From assembly GCF_900105515.1 (NCBI RefSeq), contig NZ_FNSY01000001.1:2232001-2296000 (forward strand): a stretch of DNA of 64,000 nucleotides. The letters run 5' to 3'. Source of the DNA: Streptomyces sp. 2131.1. Its GTDB lineage: Bacteria; Actinomycetota; Actinomycetes; Streptomycetales; Streptomycetaceae. Below the pieces are notes generated by a model. It had not been told where the DNA came from. It worked only from the letters and a program-made list of their open reading frames with translations, and did no database searches. Positions 25,635 through 33,695 of this stretch are shown here, piece by piece (the stretch's first letter is position 1; each line of letters opens with the position of its first letter). The position numbers and the translations under genes were made by a program.

Positions 25635-26618
25635 TCAGTGGTCCGTTCGGCGCTGGTCGATCAGGGTGTTGAGGAGCGCGGCACCCGTCGCCGAGTCGTC
25701 CACGGTCACCGCGAAGTCCCGGCCGCTCGCCAGCCGCGCCACGATGCCCTCGCCGGAGCGAATCATGACACCGGTGCGCCCGGGCCGGATGCGGTAGCCC
25801 CAGCCGCCGTACTCGGTGAGCGGGCTGATGTCGCGGCTGGACGCGGCCTCGATCCGGTCCAGCGGGACCCGGACGCGCGGCCAGGGCAGCAGCCCGGAGA
25901 CGGTGATCCCGCGCCGGTCCACGGTCACGTACGGACGCGAGAAGGTCGCCAGCAGCAGCCCGAGGACGAGGGCCGGCAGGGCGGCGGGCCAGCTCGCCGT
26001 GAACAGCAGGACGACGCCGGCGCCGAGGACCAGGAGCGCGGTGAGCGGCAGCCACCAGGACCCGGCGCCGCGGGCCCAGCCGGCGACCTCCCCGGCGGCC
26101 AGCGCGATGCGCTCGCCGTTCCCGCCCGGTGCGGCGGCCTCGACCGGTTCGGGGCCGGGGCCCAGCGCGGCCGCCAGGTGCCCGATGCCGTACGCGACGG
26201 CGCCCACGCCGACGGCCACGGCGAGGTGCCACATGGGGAAGCTGACGTCCTGGCCCCGGCCCTGGGCGTCCTCGGGGGCGTCCACGTTGATGAGCAGCAC
26301 GACCGCCAGGAGGTAGCCGAGGAAGCCGGCGACGGCGTATCCGAAGGCGATGGTCATGCGGTACGCCCGGTCGGTGAACTTCCCGGCCCACGCCATCACC
26401 GTCCACAGGAGGCCGGTGCCGAGCAGGACGAGCGTGGTGACGACGAGGTACGAGGTCCGGCCTGCGTAGTCGTCGGCCCGGCCGTTGCCCACGAAGTGGC
26501 TGGCCAGCTGGCCGGGCAGCCGGTCGCGGCGGGTGGCGAAGAACAGCAGGTCGACGGCGAGTGCGAGCAGGAACGGCAGGGTGGCGAGGGCCGCGCGGGC
26601 GGCGGATTTCCGGTTCAT
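25635..26618 (-). CDS. DUF1648-family membrane protein
   Basis: A 327-residue integral membrane protein with about six helices. The first, ALATLPFLLALAVDLLF, is followed by RLPGQLASHFVGNGRADDYA, the DUF1648 signature (P.HF...G). The C-terminal third (SRPYVTVDRRGITVSGLLPW onward) is soluble and resembles a PH-like domain. The ATG at 26618 has GGAGG 5 bases upstream, inside one arm of a large palindrome. Proteins of this family are often paired with YtrA-type GntR regulators, as here. SdpI-like immunity has been shown for a relative, but the role here is unknown. Confidence 0.82.
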   Translation of the reverse strand: MNRKSAARAALATLPFLLALAVDLLFFATRRDRLPGQLASHFVGNGRADDYAGRTSYLVVTTLVLLGTGLLWTVMAWAGKFTDRAYRMTIAFGYAVAGFLGYLLAVVLLINVDAPEDAQGRGQDVSFPMWHLAVAVGVGAVAYGIGHLAAALGPGPEPVEAAAPGGNGERIALAAGEVAGWARGAGSWWLPLTALLVLGAGVVLLFTASWPAALPALVLGLLLATFSRPYVTVDRRGITVSGLLPWPRVRVPLDRIEAASSRDISPLTEYGGWGYRIRPGRTGVMIRSGEGIVARLASGRDFAVTVDDSATGAALLNTLIDQRRTDH

Positions 26619-26623
26619 TAAAA

Positions 26624-26658
26624 CCTCCATTGTTTGCATGCTAGTAGAACAATGGAGG
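26624..26658. promoter_or_regulatory. 11-base perfect inverted repeat overlapping the ribosome site, GntR operator candidate
   Basis: CCTCCATTGTT (26624-26634) and AACAATGGAGG (26648-26658) are exact complements separated by 13 bases. The left arm contains the ribosome site of the DUF1648 gene. It is AT-richer than the surroundings. It can act as a repressor site in DNA, a hairpin hiding the ribosome site in RNA, or both. Confidence 0.7.
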
Positions 26659-26738
26659 TGGCGGCAACGATGCGTCGCGCAGGACGCGCTTCAACCAGTC
26701 ACGCGGTCAGGTTGTCTGCCGGTGATGCGGTCGGCCGG

Positions 26739-27419
26739 TCAGGCCGTTTCGAGCGGGAAGGCTCCCCGGTGGCCCGTGCCGGCGCCCTCGGTCGGCCGGG
26801 GCTCGAACTCCCGGCAGCTCCAGACCTCCTGGACGAATCCGGTCCGCCGCTCCCATAGTCCGAGCACGTCCTGCTCCCCGGCCGTGCCCCGGTACTCCTC
26901 CTTGGCGCCCCGGAAGCAGGCGAGTCCGCCGGAGAGTCCGCGTCCGGGCCCCGGGTCGGGAGCCGGGAAGTAGTCGGAGAAGGCGCAGGCTATGCAGGTC
27001 CGCAAGGTGACCCCGGGCGGCAGCTCCCGCTGGATCGTGGCCAGCGCGGCCCCGAAGTCGCTCTCCGCCCGCTGCGAGCCGAAGGCCGCCCCGCCGAACC
27101 GGAGTTCCAGATAGAGATACGGGTCGGGCTTGCGCAAGGACAGCAGGCAGCTGAGGGTCGCCTGCCGCTCCACCCCCTCCGCCATGACGGGGAACGGCAG
27201 ATCCCACTCCAGGACGCAGTCGCCCAGCACGCCGTCCGCCAGCGCGAACAGCTCGCTCTCCACCGGCCCGGCCGTCACCGGGCGCAGGGCGTCGAAGCTG
27301 CCGCCCTCGAAGTCCACACCCCGGACGCGCAGGCGGAGTTGCTGCCCGTCCGTGGTGAGGACGACGGCGTCGGAGCCCTGCCGGTCCCGGTACCACCCTG
27401 CCCACGACTCATCTGTCAT
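26739..27419 (-). CDS. Uncharacterised actinobacterial protein (DUF6304-like)
   Basis: A 226-residue soluble protein beginning MTDESWAGWYRDRQGSDAVV. It has many beta-strands and a cysteine-containing segment (TLRTCIACAFSDYFPAPDPG) in the middle, followed by GLACFRGAKEEYRGTAG. The match to the Streptomyces DUF6304 family is from memory. No enzymatic motif is recognised. It stands alone between convergent or unrelated neighbours. Confidence 0.65.
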   Translation of the reverse strand: MTDESWAGWYRDRQGSDAVVLTTDGQQLRLRVRGVDFEGGSFDALRPVTAGPVESELFALADGVLGDCVLEWDLPFPVMAEGVERQATLSCLLSLRKPDPYLYLELRFGGAAFGSQRAESDFGAALATIQRELPPGVTLRTCIACAFSDYFPAPDPGPGRGLSGGLACFRGAKEEYRGTAGEQDVLGLWERRTGFVQEVWSCREFEPRPTEGAGTGHRGAFPLETA

Positions 27420-27514
27420 GAGCAGGGACTGTAGCTCCCGCCTCCGACAACCCCCCTACCGCCCTCCGCTTGGCCGGTACTCCCCTTCAACACCGCACCC
27501 CACCTGGGGACTTG

Positions 27515-28558
27515 TCAGTGCGTGCGACGCGTGACGAACTCCGCCAAAGCGAGCAGATCGCCCGCCGCCGAGAGGTCCGGGACCGCGCGGGACAGGTGGT
27601 GCACGGCGCGCGCCATCCGGTCCCCGGCACAGCTCTGCGCCCAGTCCCGGCCGCCGGCCCGGTCCACCGCCTCCGAGGCCCGGACCACCTCGGCGCGGGT
27701 GTTCATCGCACCCCGGTAGAGCGCGGCGAGCTCCGCCGCGGCCGGGCCGCCCGCGGTGAGCGCGGCCACCACGGGCAGCGACTTCTTGTGGGCGCTGAGA
27801 TCCGCGCCGACCGGTTTCCCGGTCTGGGACGGGTCACCCCAGATGCCGATCAGGTCGTCGATCAGCTGGAAGGCGAGCCCAGCCTCCCGGCCGAAGCCGT
27901 CCATGGCTCCGACGGCCCGCTCGTCGGCGCCCGCGTAGAGCGCGCCCAGCGCGCAGGCGCACCCGAGCAGCGCGCCCGTCTTCGCCGTCGCCATGGTGAG
28001 GCACTCGTCGAGCGAGACCTGCTCCGGGTCACGGTCCTCGAAGGCGCAGTCCGCCTGCTGGCCGGCGCACAGCTCGATGACGCACGTGGAGAGTCTGGCC
28101 GAGGCGCGAGGCGACATCGCTCTGCCGTCCTCGGCGAGCAGCCGCTGGGCGAGGGCCAGCATGGCGTCGCCGGCGATGACGGCGTCCGGGATGCCGAACA
28201 CCGTCCAGGCCGTGGCCCGGTGGCGGCGGGTGTGGTCCTCGTCGATGACGTCGTCGTGCAGCAGGGTGAAGTTGTGGACGAGCTCCACGGCGACGGCCGC
28301 CCGTACGGCCTGTTCGGGGTCGCCGCCCAGGGCGCGGGTGGCGGCGAGGACGAGCGCCGGCCTGATCGCCTTGCCCGCGCCGCCCGCGGCCGGGCTGCCG
28401 TCGGCGTGCTGCCAGCCGAAGTGGTACATCGCGACGCGCCGGATCGAGCCGGGCAGGGAGGCGACCGCCGCCCGCAGGTGCGGGTCGACGAGGGTCCGGG
28501 TGTACTCAAGGAGCGCCGCGGCCTCGTTGCCCTCGGTCGCGGCGTCTGTTCGGGTCAT
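27515..28558 (-). CDS. Polyprenyl diphosphate synthase, likely encapsulin cargo
   Basis: A 347-residue trans-prenyltransferase. The first aspartate-rich motif is LLHDDVIDED and the second is FQLIDDLIGIWGD; GKAIRPALVLAATRALGG is the IPP-binding GK..RP motif. It condenses IPP with allylic diphosphates to make a linear C15-C25 prenyl diphosphate. It follows the encapsulin shell gene by 136 bases on the same strand. Such synthases are a known cargo class of family 2B encapsulins. The ATG at 28558 has a poor ribosome site; a TTG two codons earlier has AGGGG upstream, and an upstream GTG at 28675 would add a 39-residue disordered, Pro/Arg-rich N-terminus of the kind that targets cargo. Confidence 0.88.
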   Translation of the reverse strand: MTRTDAATEGNEAAALLEYTRTLVDPHLRAAVASLPGSIRRVAMYHFGWQHADGSPAAGGAGKAIRPALVLAATRALGGDPEQAVRAAVAVELVHNFTLLHDDVIDEDHTRRHRATAWTVFGIPDAVIAGDAMLALAQRLLAEDGRAMSPRASARLSTCVIELCAGQQADCAFEDRDPEQVSLDECLTMATAKTGALLGCACALGALYAGADERAVGAMDGFGREAGLAFQLIDDLIGIWGDPSQTGKPVGADLSAHKKSLPVVAALTAGGPAAAELAALYRGAMNTRAEVVRASEAVDRAGGRDWAQSCAGDRMARAVHHLSRAVPDLSAAGDLLALAEFVTRRTH

Positions 28559-28694
28559 GGTCAATCGGTCACCCCTGTCGTTGCCGTCCCGCCTCGGACG
28601 CTGTCGCGCCGGGGGCCGGGGACGTGGGTGGTTGCTGTGGGTGCGCGCGGGCGCGGCCGGGGCCCGGACCCTCACGGGGTCCGGGCCCGGTGGC

Positions 28695-30101
28695 TCACCG
28701 CCAGCGGCTGACCTCGACGTTCTCCAGGACGCCGAGGGCGTCCGGGACGAGGACCGCCGCGGAGTAGTAGGCCGTCACGAGGTAGGAGATGATCGCCTGC
28801 TCGTCGATGCCCATGAAGCGGACCGACAGGCTGGGCTCGATCTCGTCGGGGATGCCCGTCTGCTGGAGGCCGATGACGCCCTGCTCGGCCTCGCCGGTCC
28901 TCATGCAGATGATCGACGTGGTGCGGGCGTCGCTGACCGGGATCTTGTTGGAGGGGAAGATGGGCACACCGCGCCAGGCCGGCACGTGGTGGCCGCCGAT
29001 GTCGACGCTCTCCGGCACGAGACCGCGCTTGTTGCACTCGCGGCCGAAGGCGGCGATGGCGCGCGGGTGGGCGAGGAAGAGCTTGGATCCGCGCCGGCGC
29101 GAGAGCAGCTCGTCCATGTCGTCGGGGCTGGGCACGCCGTCGTGCGGCTGGAGCCGCTGGCCGTAGTCGCAGTTGTTGAGCAGGCCGAACTCGCGGTTGT
29201 TGATGAGCTCGTGCTCCTGGCGCTCGCGCAGCGCCTCGACCGTGAGCCGCAACTGCTGCTCGGTCTGGTTCATCGGCTGGTTGTAGAGGTCCGCGACGCG
29301 GCTGTGGACCTTCAGGACGGTCTGGGCGACGCTCAGTTCGTACTCGCGGGGCGCGGCGTCGTAGTCCACGTACGTGTGCGGGACGACGGCCTCGCCGACG
29401 TGGCCCGCGGACAGGTCGATCTCCGCCTCGCCGTACTTGTTGGTGCGCTGCTGCGGGAGGGACAGCAGCCCGGCGAGATGGCTGCGCAGCGAATCGGCCC
29501 GCTCGGCGAGGTTGAGCACGTCGGCCCGCCGGAGCGTGAGCACCGTGCACGCCGTGACGGCACGGGCGGTGTACTCCCAGACGGCGTCGCCCTCGATGAG
29601 GGAGTGGTCCCCGAAGTAGGCCCCGTCCGCGTGGACGCCGAGCACGGTCTCGTCCCCGTAGGGGCCGGTGCCGACCTTCTCGACCTTGCCGTGCGCCAGC
29701 AGGTAGACCCGGTCGGCCGCCTCGCCCGCCGTGGCCAGGAGCTGGCCGGCGGGGATCTCGCGCTGCTCGCACCTCCGGGCCAGCTCGGCGAGCACCTCCT
29801 CGTCCTCGAAGTCCCTCAGGGCGGGGAGTTCTCCCAGCTCGGCGGGGATGACCGTCACCCGGTCCCCGGTCTGCACGAACGTCACACGGCCGTCCCCGAC
29901 CGAGTAGCTCAGCCGGCGGTTCACCCGGTACGTACCGCCCTGCACCTGGACCCACGGCAGCATCTTCAGCAGCCACCGTGAGGTGATCTCCTGCATCTGC
30001 GGAGCGGACTTGGTGGTCGTCGCGAGGTTCCGCGCGGCTGCCGTACCGAGACTCTGCTGCGGCGGCACCTGCACGTTCTGAACCTCTTCACCAACGGACA
30101 T
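28695..30101 (-). CDS. Family 2B encapsulin shell protein with cyclic-nucleotide-binding-like domain
   Basis: A 468-residue HK97-fold nanocompartment protein. After a flexible N-terminus (to about 40) and a shell segment ([20 protein letters not shown]), residues about 100-215 form an inserted CBD-like domain ([33 protein letters not shown]). The rest is shell: [37 protein letters not shown], and [18 protein letters not shown] are typical of family 2 (SrpI-like) shells. The canonical phosphate-binding Glu and Arg of cAMP sites are not obvious, so nucleotide binding is uncertain. It should assemble into an icosahedral shell around the prenyl synthase encoded next. Confidence 0.87.
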   Translation of the reverse strand: MSVGEEVQNVQVPPQQSLGTAAARNLATTTKSAPQMQEITSRWLLKMLPWVQVQGGTYRVNRRLSYSVGDGRVTFVQTGDRVTVIPAELGELPALRDFEDEEVLAELARRCEQREIPAGQLLATAGEAADRVYLLAHGKVEKVGTGPYGDETVLGVHADGAYFGDHSLIEGDAVWEYTARAVTACTVLTLRRADVLNLAERADSLRSHLAGLLSLPQQRTNKYGEAEIDLSAGHVGEAVVPHTYVDYDAAPREYELSVAQTVLKVHSRVADLYNQPMNQTEQQLRLTVEALRERQEHELINNREFGLLNNCDYGQRLQPHDGVPSPDDMDELLSRRRGSKLFLAHPRAIAAFGRECNKRGLVPESVDIGGHHVPAWRGVPIFPSNKIPVSDARTTSIICMRTGEAEQGVIGLQQTGIPDEIEPSLSVRFMGIDEQAIISYLVTAYYSAAVLVPDALGVLENVEVSRWR

Positions 30102-30246
30102 CTGTCGTCCTCTCGATCTCTCGGCTGACCTGCGGGAAGAACACTTCCAGCACGAGGACGGGGCACGCCATTACACAAAAGAGTGCGACTAATCGGTCTT
30201 TGGGCGGGGCACAACGCTGCGCGACGGCCCCGCCGGGCCTTAATTT

Positions 30247-30263
30247 GCATATGGAATGCCAAT
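30247..30263. promoter_or_regulatory. NsrR-box-like site upstream of nsrR
   Basis: GCATATGGAATGCCAAT has inverted GCAT/ATGC ends spaced by 5 bases and the same CCAAT tail as the hmp site at 30783. It lies 19 bases before the nsrR ATG, suggesting autorepression. Confidence 0.65.
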
Positions 30264-30281
30264 AAACCTAGCCTGACCGTC

Positions 30282-30731
30282 ATGCGGCTGACCAGATTCA
30301 CCGACGTGGCGCTGCGCGTACTGATGCGCCTCGCCGTCGTGAAGCACGAGGATCCGCCGACCACCCGCGAGGTGGCGGCGACCATGCAGGTGCCGTACTC
30401 GCACGCCGCCAAGGTCGTGGCCCGCCTCCAGCACCTCGGCGTGATCGAGGCGCGACGGGGCCGCGGCGGCGGGCTCACCCTCACCGAGGCGGGCCGCACC
30501 GCCTCGGTCGGCGGACTCGTCCGCGAGCTGGAGGAGCCCGGGGACGTCGTCGACTGCGAGGGCTCGACCCCGTGCCCGCTGCGGGCCGCCTGTCGGCTGC
30601 GGGGGGCGCTGCGCGAGGCCCAGGAGGCGTTCTACGCCGCACTGGACCCGCTCACCGTCGCGGAGCTGACCGCCGCACCCACCGGCCCCCTGCTGATCGG
30701 CATCAGCAGCGGCCCGCCCCCTCTGGACTGA
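30282..30731 (+). CDS. nsrR: NsrR, nitric-oxide-sensing Rrf2-family repressor
   Basis: A 149-residue Rrf2 regulator. The winged helix starts MRLTRFTDVALRVLMRLAVV and continues TTREVAATMQVPYSHAAKVV. The Fe-S cluster cysteines C92, C98 and C104 (DCEGSTPCPLRAAC) match the spacing of Streptomyces NsrR. NO destroys the [4Fe-4S] cluster and releases the operator. No ribosome site precedes the ATG at 30282, so the mRNA may be leaderless. The regulated flavohaemoglobin gene follows 89 bases later. Confidence 0.9.
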   Translation: MRLTRFTDVALRVLMRLAVVKHEDPPTTREVAATMQVPYSHAAKVVARLQHLGVIEARRGRGGGLTLTEAGRTASVGGLVRELEEPGDVVDCEGSTPCPLRAACRLRGALREAQEAFYAALDPLTVAELTAAPTGPLLIGISSGPPPLD

Positions 30732-30782
30732 CCCCCCGCCGCGCCGGGCAGGTGGCCCGGTTCCTACACTGCCCTTAAATAC

Positions 30783-30799
30783 GCATCTAAGATGCCAAT
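30783..30799. promoter_or_regulatory. NsrR box upstream of hmp
   Basis: GCATCTAAGATGCCAAT, a nearly perfect palindrome (GCATCT-A-AGATGC) in an AT-rich stretch 22 bases before the hmp ATG. It has the same GCAT-N5-ATGCCAAT layout as the site before nsrR. Confidence 0.75.
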
Positions 30800-30820
30800 T
30801 CAAAATCCGAGGAGTCACCG

Positions 30821-32014
30821 ATGCTCTCCGAGTCGTCCACCGCCACCGTCCGCGCCACCCTCCCCGCCGTCGGCGCGGCCATCGGGGACATCGCCGATCT
30901 CTTCTACCGCAAGCTCTTCGACGCCCACCCGGAGCTGCTGCGCGACCTGTTCAACCGCGGCAACCAGGCCTCCGGCGCCCAGCGCCAGGCCCTCGCCGGC
31001 TCCATCGCGGCGTTCGCGACCCAGCTGGTCGAGCAGCCCGACACCCGCCCGGACGTGATGCTCGGCCGCATCGCGCACAAGCACGCCTCGCTCGGTGTCA
31101 CCCCGGCCCAGTACCAGGTCGTCCACACCCACCTGTTCGCCGCGATAGCCGAGGTCCTCGGCGAAGCGGTGACCCCCGAGGTCGCCGCCGCCTGGGACGA
31201 GGTCTACTGGCTGATGGCCAACGCCCTGATCACCATCGAGGAGCGGCTGTACGCGGAGCAGGGCGTCGTCGCCGACGACGTCTGGCGCGAGTGGGAGGTC
31301 GCCTCGCGCACGGAGGAGACCGACGACGTCGCCCGGTTCCGCATCCGCCCCGCCGACGGCTCGCCGGCCCCCGTGTTCCGCCCCGGCCAGTACGTCTCCG
31401 TACAGGTCGAACTCCCGGACGGCGCCCGCCAGATCCGCCAGTACAGCCTCTCCAGCGCCCCGGGCTCGGCGCTCCGCTCCCTCACCGTCAAGCGGGTGCA
31501 CGGCGGCGGCGCCCCGGACGGCGAGGTCTCCCGGCACCTGCACGCCCACGTCGGCGCCGGCGACCGGCTCCGGGTCTCCGCCCCGTACGGCGACCTCGTG
31601 CTCGCCTCCGACGAGGCGCCCCTGCTGCTGGCCTCCGCGGGCATCGGCTGCACCCCGATCCTGTCGATGCTGGAGCACCTCGCCGAGGCCGGGCACCGCG
31701 CCCCGGTCACCGTCGTGCACGGCGACCGCTCCCCCGCCGACCACGCGCTGCGCACCGACCACGCGGCGCTCACCGCCAAGCTTCCCGACGCGGCCGCCCA
31801 CTTCTGGTACGAGAACCCGGCCGACGGCCACCCCGCCGACCGCACCGGGCTCGTCGACCTGAGCGGTCTCGTCATCCCCTCGGGCACGCACGCCTACCTC
31901 TGCGGTCCGCTGCCCTTCATGCGGGCGGTGCGCACCCAGCTGCTCGCCAAGGGCGTCCCGGCCTCCGACATCCACTACGAGGTCTTCGGCCCCGACCTGT
32001 GGCTCGCCTCCTGA
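30821..32014 (+). CDS. hmp: Flavohaemoglobin, nitric oxide dioxygenase
   Basis: A 397-residue protein that converts NO to nitrate using NAD(P)H and oxygen. The globin domain (1-140) has LFYRKLFDAHPELLRDLFN and the proximal-histidine region IAHKHASLGVTPAQYQVV. The FAD domain (about 150-250) contains GQYVSVQV and RQYSLSSAP, and the NAD domain (250-397) has LLLASAGIGCTPILSML and the ending YLCGPLPFM, HYEVFGPD. Length is normal. The upstream palindrome and neighbouring nsrR indicate induction by NO. Confidence 0.95.
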   Translation: MLSESSTATVRATLPAVGAAIGDIADLFYRKLFDAHPELLRDLFNRGNQASGAQRQALAGSIAAFATQLVEQPDTRPDVMLGRIAHKHASLGVTPAQYQVVHTHLFAAIAEVLGEAVTPEVAAAWDEVYWLMANALITIEERLYAEQGVVADDVWREWEVASRTEETDDVARFRIRPADGSPAPVFRPGQYVSVQVELPDGARQIRQYSLSSAPGSALRSLTVKRVHGGGAPDGEVSRHLHAHVGAGDRLRVSAPYGDLVLASDEAPLLLASAGIGCTPILSMLEHLAEAGHRAPVTVVHGDRSPADHALRTDHAALTAKLPDAAAHFWYENPADGHPADRTGLVDLSGLVIPSGTHAYLCGPLPFMRAVRTQLLAKGVPASDIHYEVFGPDLWLAS

Positions 32015-32077
32015 CCGGGAAGCGCACCGGTAAGCACACCGCGGGTTGACCGAATCGGCTCGCACAGCATCCGAACA

Positions 32078-32112
32078 GGGCCCCGCCGTCGCCCCGCGAC
32101 CGGTCGGGGCCC
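32078..32112 (+). terminator. Intrinsic terminator after hmp
   Basis: GGGCCCCG and CGGGGCCC form a stem with a 19-base interior containing a smaller GC-rich pairing, followed by TTCC. It lies 64 bases after the hmp stop. Confidence 0.55.
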
Positions 32113-32158
32113 TTCCGGCCGGGTAGAACCGCTCCAACCCGCACAAAAGGAGCCGGTC

Positions 32159-32752
32159 ATGTCCTCACCCATGTCCGCGAGCGCTTTCCTCGCCGCCCTC
32201 AAGAAGGAAGGGCTCACCGTCGTCGAGGTCGGCGACTGGCGCAGCCACAACAGGAACCACAAGGGCCCCTGGGGCCCGGTCAACGGGGTGATGATCCACC
32301 ACTCCGTCACCAAGGGGACCGACGCCACCGTGAAGATGTGCCGCGACGGCCACCCCGACCTGCCTGGCCCCCTGTGCCACGGCGTCATCGGCAAGGACGG
32401 CCGGGTCCACCTGGTCGGCTACGGGCGGACCAACCACGCGGGGATGGGCGACGACGACGTCCTGCGCGCCGTCGTCGCGGAGAAGAAGCACCTCCCCCAC
32501 GACAACGAGACCAACACCGACGGCAACCGGCACTTCTACGGCTTCGAGTGCGAGAACCTCGGCGACGGCGAGGACCCCTGGCCGGACGCCCAGCTCGAAG
32601 CGATCGAGAAGGTCTCGGCGGCCATCTGCCGCCACCACGGCTGGACCGCCCGTTCGGTCATCGGGCACCGCGAGTGGCAGCCCGGCAAGGTGGACCCGAA
32701 GGGCTTCTCGATGGGCGACATGCGCGACCGCATCCACGACCGCCTCAAGTGA
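32159..32752 (+). CDS. N-acetylmuramoyl-L-alanine amidase (amidase_2/PGRP fold)
   Basis: A 197-residue zinc amidase that cleaves the MurNAc-L-Ala bond of peptidoglycan. GVMIHHSVTKG carries the first zinc histidine and SVIGHREWQPGKVDP carries the second plus the downstream ligand region. RHFYGFECENLGDGEDPWP is the usual middle motif. There is no signal peptide or cell-wall-binding domain, as in phage-type endolysins and many Streptomyces copies. The ATG has AAAGGAG 7 bases upstream. It precedes the PLP-enzyme gene by 25 bases. Confidence 0.88.
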   Translation: MSSPMSASAFLAALKKEGLTVVEVGDWRSHNRNHKGPWGPVNGVMIHHSVTKGTDATVKMCRDGHPDLPGPLCHGVIGKDGRVHLVGYGRTNHAGMGDDDVLRAVVAEKKHLPHDNETNTDGNRHFYGFECENLGDGEDPWPDAQLEAIEKVSAAICRHHGWTARSVIGHREWQPGKVDPKGFSMGDMRDRIHDRLK

Positions 32753-32777
32753 GGCCCCGGCGGCGCCCGCCGCCACA

Positions 32778-33695
32778 ATGGAGCACATGTCCGCCCCGTC
32801 CCCCGCGTCCCGGCTGCGCCCGCTGCTCCCGTCGCCCGTGCAGCCGGCCGACGACGAGCGCTTCGCCCGGCACGGTGTGACGCTGCTGCTCAAGCGCGAC
32901 GACCTGATCCACCCGGATCTGCCGGGCAACAAATGGCGCAAACTCGCGCCCAATCTGGCGGCCGCCGCCGGGCGTCCCGTGCTGACCTTCGGGGGCGCCT
33001 ACTCCAACCACCTGCGGGCCACCGCCGCCGCGGGCCGGCTCCTGGGATTCCGCACCATCGGCGTCGTACGCGGCGACGAGCTGGCCCACCGCCCGCTCAA
33101 CCCGTCGCTCGCCCGGTGCGCAGCCGACGGGATGCTGCTGCACTTCGTGGACCGGACGACGTACCGCGCCAAGACCGACCCGGCGGTCCTGGCCGGGCTG
33201 CTGGAGCGGTACGGGGACTGCGAGGTCGTGCCGGAGGGCGGCAGCAACGCCCTCGCGGCCCGGGGCTGCGCCACGCTCGGCCGGGAGTTGCGTGGCGTGG
33301 CCGACGTGGCGGCGGTGGCCTGCGGCACCGGCGGCACCCTGGCCGGTCTGACCGCCGGACTCGGGCCGGGACAGCGCGCCCTCGGCATCCCGGTCCTGCG
33401 CGGCGGCTTCCTGGGCGAGGCGGTGCGGGAGCTCCAGCGCGAGGCGTTCGGCGGCCCGGCGGGCGACTGGTGGCTGGACGAGCGGTTCCACTTCGGCGGG
33501 TACGCCCGTACGACACCCGCCCTGCACGCCTTCGCAAGGGATTTCGAGGACCGCCACGGGCTGCCCGTGGAGCGACTGTATGTGGCCAAAATGCTGCACG
33601 CGCTCACCGTGCTGGCCGGGGAGGGCGCCTTCCCCGCCGGCAGCACGGTCGCGGCCGTGATCACCGGCCGCCCCGACGAGGCGGACGACGTCTAG
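32778..33695 (+). CDS. PLP-dependent ACC deaminase/D-cysteine desulfhydrase family protein
   Basis: A 305-residue fold-type II PLP enzyme. The lysine that binds PLP is in DLPGNKWRKLAPNL, followed by LTFGGAYSNHLRATAAAG, and the phosphate-binding loop is ACGTGGTLAGLTAG. Members open the ACC ring or release sulphide from D-cysteine; sequence alone cannot separate these. An internal ATG at 32787, with GGAG just upstream, is an alternative start. The stop overlaps that of the convergent antiporter gene by 4 bases. Confidence 0.87.
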   Translation: MEHMSAPSPASRLRPLLPSPVQPADDERFARHGVTLLLKRDDLIHPDLPGNKWRKLAPNLAAAAGRPVLTFGGAYSNHLRATAAAGRLLGFRTIGVVRGDELAHRPLNPSLARCAADGMLLHFVDRTTYRAKTDPAVLAGLLERYGDCEVVPEGGSNALAARGCATLGRELRGVADVAAVACGTGGTLAGLTAGLGPGQRALGIPVLRGGFLGEAVRELQREAFGGPAGDWWLDERFHFGGYARTTPALHAFARDFEDRHGLPVERLYVAKMLHALTVLAGEGAFPAGSTVAAVITGRPDEADDV

